Source: Yinghuangia soli (lineage in GTDB: Bacteria > Actinomycetota > Actinomycetes > Streptomycetales > Streptomycetaceae). From it: 64,000 nt of DNA. A model generated the notes under the pieces. It was given only the letters and a program-made list of their open reading frames with translations, was not told where the DNA came from and did not search any database. Numbering within the stretch: the first letter of the stretch is position 1; each line of letters begins with the position of its first letter. Where the stretch lies: NCBI RefSeq assembly GCF_021502675.1, contig NZ_JAKFHA010000003.1, positions 218,103 through 282,102 of the forward strand, written 5' to 3'. Shown one piece after another: positions 59,701 to 64,000 of this stretch. A program made the translations under genes and the position numbers.

Positions 59701-60117
59701 GCTGCTGTCCTCCGCTTCGACCCGATACCGCTCCTGGCCCCTGACCGTCGATCGCCCAGGGCCCGGCTACCACGGCACGCACCAGGGTCGGGCTGCCGTC
59801 GCTGTCGCCATTGCATCCGTTCGCAGGGCGAAGCGTCGACACCGGAACGGCACATCCACCCGAACGGACGCATGAGCTGTGGCTCTCGGCAGCGCTGTGC
59901 CGACACCTGGGCCGGCTTCCTGCGCGGCCGTCCCCCAGGCACCGCTGCAACGATCTTCGCAGGACGCTGTCCGCGTGGACGTCGATCTCGCCGTGCACAG
60001 CAAGAAGCGCGCCGGTCTCGCGGTTTGCCGGACTTCCTCATCGAAGCGTGCGATGCGTAGCGAGAATCCGATCCCGTATTCCTGATCGTCCATCGGCGCG
60101 GACGCCGTGTGGGCGGC
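59701..60117. other. Non-coding stretch between csp and SDR remnant
   Basis: About 417 nt upstream of the cold-shock gene. I see no convincing ORF. It may contain the csp promoter and a structured 5' leader, and the lost 5' part of the SDR remnant once lay next to it. Confidence 0.4.
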
Positions 60118-60140
60118 ACGGCGGACCGCCGTCCGCGGTC

Positions 60141-60680
60141 GTGCTCAACGCGGGCGTCGGCCAAGGCGGCGCCTTCGTCGACAACGACCTACGTGACGAG
60201 TTGGACATCATCGCCCTCAACTGCACCTCCACGATCCACCTCGCCAAAAGAGCCCTGGCCGACTTGCGGTCGCGGGGCACCGGCCGACTGCTGGTCACCT
60301 CCTCGATCGCCGCCACGATGCCCGGCTCCTTCCAGGCCGTCTACAACGCCTCCAAGTCCTTCGTGCAGTCCTTCGCCCTGGCCGTCCGCAACGAACTCAA
60401 GGACACCGGGATCACGGTCACCACGCTCATGCCGGGACCGACCGACACCGAATTCTTCGAACGCGCCGACATGCTCGACACACCCGTCGGCCAAGGCGAC
60501 AAGGACGACCCCGCCGACGTCGCCCGCGAGGGATACGAAGCGCTCATGGCCGGCAAGGCCAAGGTCGTCGCAGGCTCCCTGAAGACGAAGGCCCAGGCCG
60601 CGGCAGCAGCCGTCCTCCCGGACAGCACCAAAGCGCAGATGCACCGCAAGATGGCCGAGCCCGGCTCCGCCGACGACTGA
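60141..60680 (+). pseudogene. 5'-truncated short-chain dehydrogenase (SDR)
   Basis: From 'VLNAGVGQGGAFVDNDLRDE' to the stop this is the C-terminal two thirds of a classical SDR: NAG motif, catalytic Ser in 'LLVTSSIAATMPG', YxxxK as 'VYNASKSF', then 'TTLMPGPTDTEFF'. The N-terminal Rossmann strand with the TGxxxGIG cofactor loop is missing; upstream sequence in this frame is unrelated. A GTG at 60141 could start translation, but the product could not bind NAD(P) normally. It is probably a pseudogene by deletion. Confidence 0.7.
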
Positions 60681-60918
60681 TCAAGCTGCCGCGCCCCGGC
60701 CGACCGCGATGCCGCGCAGCAGGGCCGGCCTGCGGAGTTCCGGATACTGAGACGAACAGCCCTTTGCGACGCGGCCGGGCACCCAACGTGCCGCCGGGTG
60801 CAGGGGGCGCCCCCGCGGTTGGAGGTCGCGTGTCACAGGTCCCGTTCGACCGCAGACACCAATTCCCATCCCGCAGAAAGCCGGTCTGCCCGGGGTAGTT
60901 GGCGCGGCTACAGCGCTG

Positions 60919-61188
60919 TCAGGGTGCCCGGCGGACCGCAACCCGCGCCGACCGCGCACGTTCGCGCTCGCGGGTGGTCATGCCGCCCCAGACTCCTTGC
61001 GGCTGCCGGGTATCCATCGACCAGTCACGGCAGACGGCCAGCACCGGGCAGCCGCGGCACACCTTGAGCGCTGCCTTGACCGACGCCGCGGCCCGCGTAT
61101 CGGGCTCGGTGTCCTCGAACGCCCTGGGGTCCGTGCCTCGGCACGCTGCCCGACCCATCCAGCCCATCACCGGGATCTCCCCCGCCAT
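60919..61188 (-). CDS. WhiB-like (Wbl) iron-sulfur protein
   Basis: This 89-residue Wbl protein has four Cys in the expected pattern ('GRAACRG', 'KVCRGCPVLAVCRDW') to bind a 4Fe-4S cluster, followed by the G[VI]WGG turn ('GVWGGMTTRERE') and a basic tail. The ATG at 61188 was chosen: GGAGGTG lies just upstream; a longer start 18 codons earlier is less likely. Family members work with sigma-factor region 4 in developmental, antibiotic and redox control. It stands alone. Confidence 0.93.
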   Translation of the reverse strand: MAGEIPVMGWMGRAACRGTDPRAFEDTEPDTRAAASVKAALKVCRGCPVLAVCRDWSMDTRQPQGVWGGMTTRERERARSARVAVRRAP

Positions 61189-61519
61189 GTTGCACCTCCG
61201 CGCGTCCTGCTGCCCCGATGTGCTGCGGACATGCCCTGACATGCGAACTCACCGGCGGGGGCGGTTGGTGAAGGCGCTCGCGGCCGGCCGTTCTCCATGG
61301 ACCTCACGAGCGCCGTCGGTGTCGACGAGTCCGCCGACCACCGCGCCACCGAGTGGCAGGCCACCACCGCCGCTGAACGCCGACACGGCGCCGACCGGGT
61401 CCAAGGCGGCCCCGGACCCCGCCGCTGAGGCCGGGGACGAGACCCCGCGTGGAATCGGCACCCAGGGGTAGCGCCGCGGTTCGAGGCACTTCGCCTCGCC
61501 CTATCGAGGAGCCGACCGC
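61189..61519. other. Intergenic region, WhiB-like promoter side
   Basis: About 331 nt between the divergent WhiB-like and SRPBCC genes. Apart from ribosome sites I see no gene or clear repeat; promoters for both genes should lie here. Confidence 0.4.
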
Positions 61520-61969
61520 ATGACGCAGATCCAGGAATCCGTCGAAGTTGCCGTCCCCGTACGCGCCGCCTACGACCAGTGGACGCAGTTCGCGGACTTC
61601 CCGCGTTTCATGGACGGCGTCGAACGCGTCGACCAGATCGATGCCACCCACACCCACTGGGTCACGAACATCGCCGGCGTCACACGCGAGTTCGACGCGG
61701 AGATCACCGAGCAGATCCCTGACAATCGCATCGCCTGGCGCAGCCGCACCGGCCCCGACCAAGGCGGCGTCGTCACCTTCCACCAACTCGACGACGCCCG
61801 CACCAAGGTCATGCTGCAACTCGACCACGACCCCGAAGGCATCGTGGAGACCGTCGGCGAGAAGCTCGGCTTCGTCACCCGAAAGGCCCGCGGCGACCTC
61901 GACCGCTTCAAGACCTTCATCGAGAACCGCGACGGCAACACCACCGGATCCTGGCGCGGCGAAGTCTGA
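61520..61969 (+). CDS. SRPBCC-family protein (polyketide cyclase/dehydrase-like fold)
   Basis: This 149-residue protein has the START-like helix-grip fold: 'VEVAVPVRAAYDQWTQFADF', 'PRFMDGVERVDQID', 'THTHWVTNIAGVTREFDAEI', and 'VTFHQLDDARTKVMLQLDHD'. Such proteins are common in streptomycetes as possible lipid or hydrophobic-ligand binders; the cyclase label comes from distant relatives. It is not near the PKS genes and no link is implied. Single gene. Confidence 0.85.
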   Translation: MTQIQESVEVAVPVRAAYDQWTQFADFPRFMDGVERVDQIDATHTHWVTNIAGVTREFDAEITEQIPDNRIAWRSRTGPDQGGVVTFHQLDDARTKVMLQLDHDPEGIVETVGEKLGFVTRKARGDLDRFKTFIENRDGNTTGSWRGEV

Positions 61970-62387
61970 GCGCCGCGCCAGGGCGACCGCTGCGGAGCCC
62001 GGCCCCCCGCGGCCGGGCTCCGCGGCCGGTCCGCCAAGCGGGGATTGCGGCCAGGGACCGACGGGTGCAGGTCGCCACCACCGACGCAGTGCTCGCCGCC
62101 CTGCTCGTCCACCGCGCCACGGCCCACCGGTAGACCGATGGGAACGCCGGCCCGGCAGCGCCGCAATCCGCTCCCCTGGTCGTGATCCGCGGTTTCGCGA
62201 TCCGCGCCATCCGACGGCGGCGCGGTGCACACACGGTCCGCCCCCGTTCAGGCGTCGTCCGGCCGCAACAGCACGAGCTGAGTGCCTGGCGAATGTTTTC
62301 GCCGCCTCAGGGCAGCGTCGTGACGCCCGGACGCGTCGAAGCGGCCGGGACGGCACCATGCCGGGTGGAACAGCAAGGAGCGAACGC
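61970..62387. other. Intergenic stretch without recognised gene
   Basis: About 418 nt between the SRPBCC and YbdK-type genes. No convincing ORF was seen; AAGGAG of the next gene lies at 62375-62380. Confidence 0.4.
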
Positions 62388-63530
62388 GTGCACGTCAGGA
62401 TGGGCGTCGAGGAAGAATTCCATGTGATCGACGCGAGCAGCGGGCTCCTGGTACCGGAAGCCCCGGCGTTGTCGGCGGACTTGCCGGCCGAGACCTTCAC
62501 CGGCGAGTTCCAGCTCTCCGTGATCGAATCGCGCAGCGGCGTGCACAGCACCCTCGGCGCGCTGCGCGAGGACCTCGCAGCCATCCGCGGCACGCTCGTC
62601 GAGGCCGCGTCCGAGCACGGGCTCGCCGTGGTGGCGGCCGGCACAGTGCCGCTCGTCCGCGGCGATTCGCTGGGATTCGCCGCTGACGAGCGCTCCGCCA
62701 AGATGGCCGACGAATACCAGGCGGTCGCCGAAGAACAACTCATCTGCGGCGCCCAGGTGCACATCGACATCCCGGACCGGGACACCGCGGTACGGGCGAT
62801 GCCGGTGGTCTCGCCATGGCTTTCCGTGCTGCTCGCGCTGTCCGCGAGCTCCCCGTTCTGGCAGGGTGCCGACACCGGGTACGCCAGCTGGCGCACGATG
62901 CTGTGGCAGCGCTGGCCCACCGCCGGCCCCGCCGGGGTGTACCGCTCGGCCGCCGAGTACGACGCGGCCGTCCGCGCGCTGGTGCGCACCAGGGTGATAT
63001 CCGACCCCGGCATGGTCTATTCCGACGTCCGCCCCTCCGACCATGTGAAGACGCTGGAACTGCGCATCTGCGACGCCTGCCCCGACATCGGCACGGTCGT
63101 CCTGATCGCAGGCCTGTTCCGGGCCCTGGTGGTCGACGCTTGCCGCGCGGTGGACAGCGGCGACCCGCCGGCTCCCGCGCCGGACGGATGGCTGCGCGCC
63201 GCTTCCTGGCGCGCCGCCCGCTCCGGCCTGGAGGGGGACCTCCTCGACCCGTCCACCGGTGCGCCCGCGCCGGCCGGGCAGGTGGTCCGCAGCCTGCTGG
63301 CCCGTCTGCGGCCCACGCTGGAGGCCTTCGGGGACTGGGAAGCGGTCACCGCGGCCGCCGAGGCGATGCTCACCGAAGGCAGCGTCGCGCGCCGCCTCCG
63401 GAACCGGGCCGCCGGGGCCTCGTGGCGCGAAGTCGCCCTGGCACTGGCCGACTCGACCCGCGGCGGTGCCTCCGCACCGGCCACGCGGGCTACCTCCTCG
63501 ACGTCGGAGGCGCGTCCATCTGCGGCATAA
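62388..63530 (+). CDS. YbdK-type carboxylate-amine ligase (glutamate-cysteine ligase 2 family)
   Basis: This 380-residue protein begins 'MHVRMGVEEEFHVID', the GVEEE(F/Y) start of the family, with 'FTGEFQLSVIESRSGV' (E and R of the active site), 'CGAQVHIDIPD' (GxQVH), and 'RPSDHVKTLELRICDACPD' (TxExRxxD). The GTG at 62388 follows AAGGAG by 7 nt. It is predicted to join an amino acid to a carboxylate with ATP, with weak glutamate-cysteine ligase activity known for the E. coli member. The C-terminal ~25 residues are low complexity. Single gene. Confidence 0.88.
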   Translation: MHVRMGVEEEFHVIDASSGLLVPEAPALSADLPAETFTGEFQLSVIESRSGVHSTLGALREDLAAIRGTLVEAASEHGLAVVAAGTVPLVRGDSLGFAADERSAKMADEYQAVAEEQLICGAQVHIDIPDRDTAVRAMPVVSPWLSVLLALSASSPFWQGADTGYASWRTMLWQRWPTAGPAGVYRSAAEYDAAVRALVRTRVISDPGMVYSDVRPSDHVKTLELRICDACPDIGTVVLIAGLFRALVVDACRAVDSGDPPAPAPDGWLRAASWRAARSGLEGDLLDPSTGAPAPAGQVVRSLLARLRPTLEAFGDWEAVTAAAEAMLTEGSVARRLRNRAAGASWREVALALADSTRGGASAPATRATSSTSEARPSAA

Positions 63531-63614
63531 GCGGCGAGGGCAGGCCCGACGTGGCGGACGTCGAGGCGACCGCTGTACCAGGAGCCGATGGACCGGGTCC
63601 TCGACAGGAAGCGG

Positions 63615-63998
63615 TCAGTCCCAGGTGTGATCGGGGTGGCCATGGGTGCGCAGGCGCTGCTTCATCTCCGCCTCGTACAAATGCCGACGGCCGCCTACGA
63701 GTTCGTCACGCAGACGCTGCTCGGCTTCGGCGAACGGCCCGTAGTACGTGCGGTCGTACGCCTCGACGATCTGGAACGTCCAGTGCCCCGGGATGACGTT
63801 GCGGCCGGCGATCTCCCGGGCCAGAAGCTCCGCGGCATCCTCGTGCCCGGCCTGCCGCAGCAACTCCACGGCGTCGTGCAGGATCCGGTCCGCGCTGCCG
63901 GTGAGCTGATGAAACGTGTACAAGTGGCCCCGGGCGCGGGCGGTGTACTCCCAAGCCTCCGACACCCTGGCGAGTGCGGCGACGGTGGCGTCCGCCAC
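63615..63998 (-). CDS. Hypothetical helical protein at window edge
   Basis: This is a 127-residue protein with 'SEAWEYTARARGHLYTFHQL', 'ILHDAVELLRQAGHEDAAEL' and 'HWTFQIVEAYDRTYY'. It looks like an all-helical soluble protein; His and Asp residues recur, but I do not recognise the family with certainty. A GTG at 63998 could be the start, but the window ends 2 nt later, so the true N-terminus may lie outside. Confidence 0.6.
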   Translation of the reverse strand: MADATVAALARVSEAWEYTARARGHLYTFHQLTGSADRILHDAVELLRQAGHEDAAELLAREIAGRNVIPGHWTFQIVEAYDRTYYGPFAEAEQRLRDELVGGRRHLYEAEMKQRLRTHGHPDHTWD

Positions 63999-64000
63999 CC

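Noticed and set aside
61520-61969. SRPBCC protein as a polyketide cyclase for this pathway
   Set aside because: The fold is common in streptomycete housekeeping proteins, and the gene is about 60 kb from the chain-release end of the PKS.

Overview
The window is very GC-rich actinobacterial DNA, most likely from a Streptomycetaceae member. Supporting signs are a modular type I PKS with a large LAL (LuxR-family) regulator that carries an in-frame TTA (BldA-type) codon, a WhiB-like protein, an HGxxPAAW small membrane protein, a STAS anti-anti-sigma protein, and two short leader peptides of the actinobacterial sulfur-attenuator type. No tRNA, rRNA, CRISPR array or insertion sequence was recognised.

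Positions 1-38.9 kb, all on the minus strand, hold a compact polyketide cluster. Read 5'->3' on that strand it runs: sigma70-like promoter, 31-codon leader peptide, LAL regulator, strong hairpin, four PKS genes (loading module plus six extension modules), two tandem SnoaL-like cyclase-type genes, and a type II thioesterase. Domain order is KSQ-AT-ACP / KS-AT-DH-ER-KR-ACP; KS-AT-KR-ACP twice; KS-AT-DH-KR-ACP / KS-AT-ACP; KS-AT-DH-ACP-TE. AT motifs predict a propionyl starter (from methylmalonyl) and the extender order malonyl, methylmalonyl, methylmalonyl, malonyl, methylmalonyl, methylmalonyl. The last two modules lack KR, so the released chain should be a 3,5-diketo-2,4-dimethyl acid. The SnoaL-like pair may cyclise it, for example to a pyrone; this is inference.

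Positions 39.1-46.8 kb hold a dipeptide/oligopeptide-type ABC importer (lipoprotein, two permeases, one fused two-domain ATPase) with 4-nt overlaps, then a convergent TetR regulator and a divergent 14-TM MFS exporter.

Positions 47.0-54.2 kb hold a tightly overlapping organosulfur operon. It is preceded by an apparently leaderless Cys-containing leader peptide and encodes a SsuA/TauA-like lipoprotein, permease, ATPase, a DszB-like sulfinate desulfinase, two FMN-dependent LLM monooxygenases and a class II aldolase/adducin protein. I read it as uptake followed by oxidative C-S cleavage of an unknown organosulfur compound.

Positions 54.5-64 kb are a mixed chromosomal region: small membrane protein, STAS protein, a P450 with an atypical I-helix, MurI-like racemase, cold-shock protein, WhiB-like protein, SRPBCC protein, YbdK-type carboxylate-amine ligase and a hypothetical protein at the edge. 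Three decayed genes lie among them: a frameshifted lipoprotein, an astacin remnant lacking its zinc site, and a 5'-truncated SDR. Long C/G homopolymers at 1-72 and 35501-35563 may be assembly artefacts.
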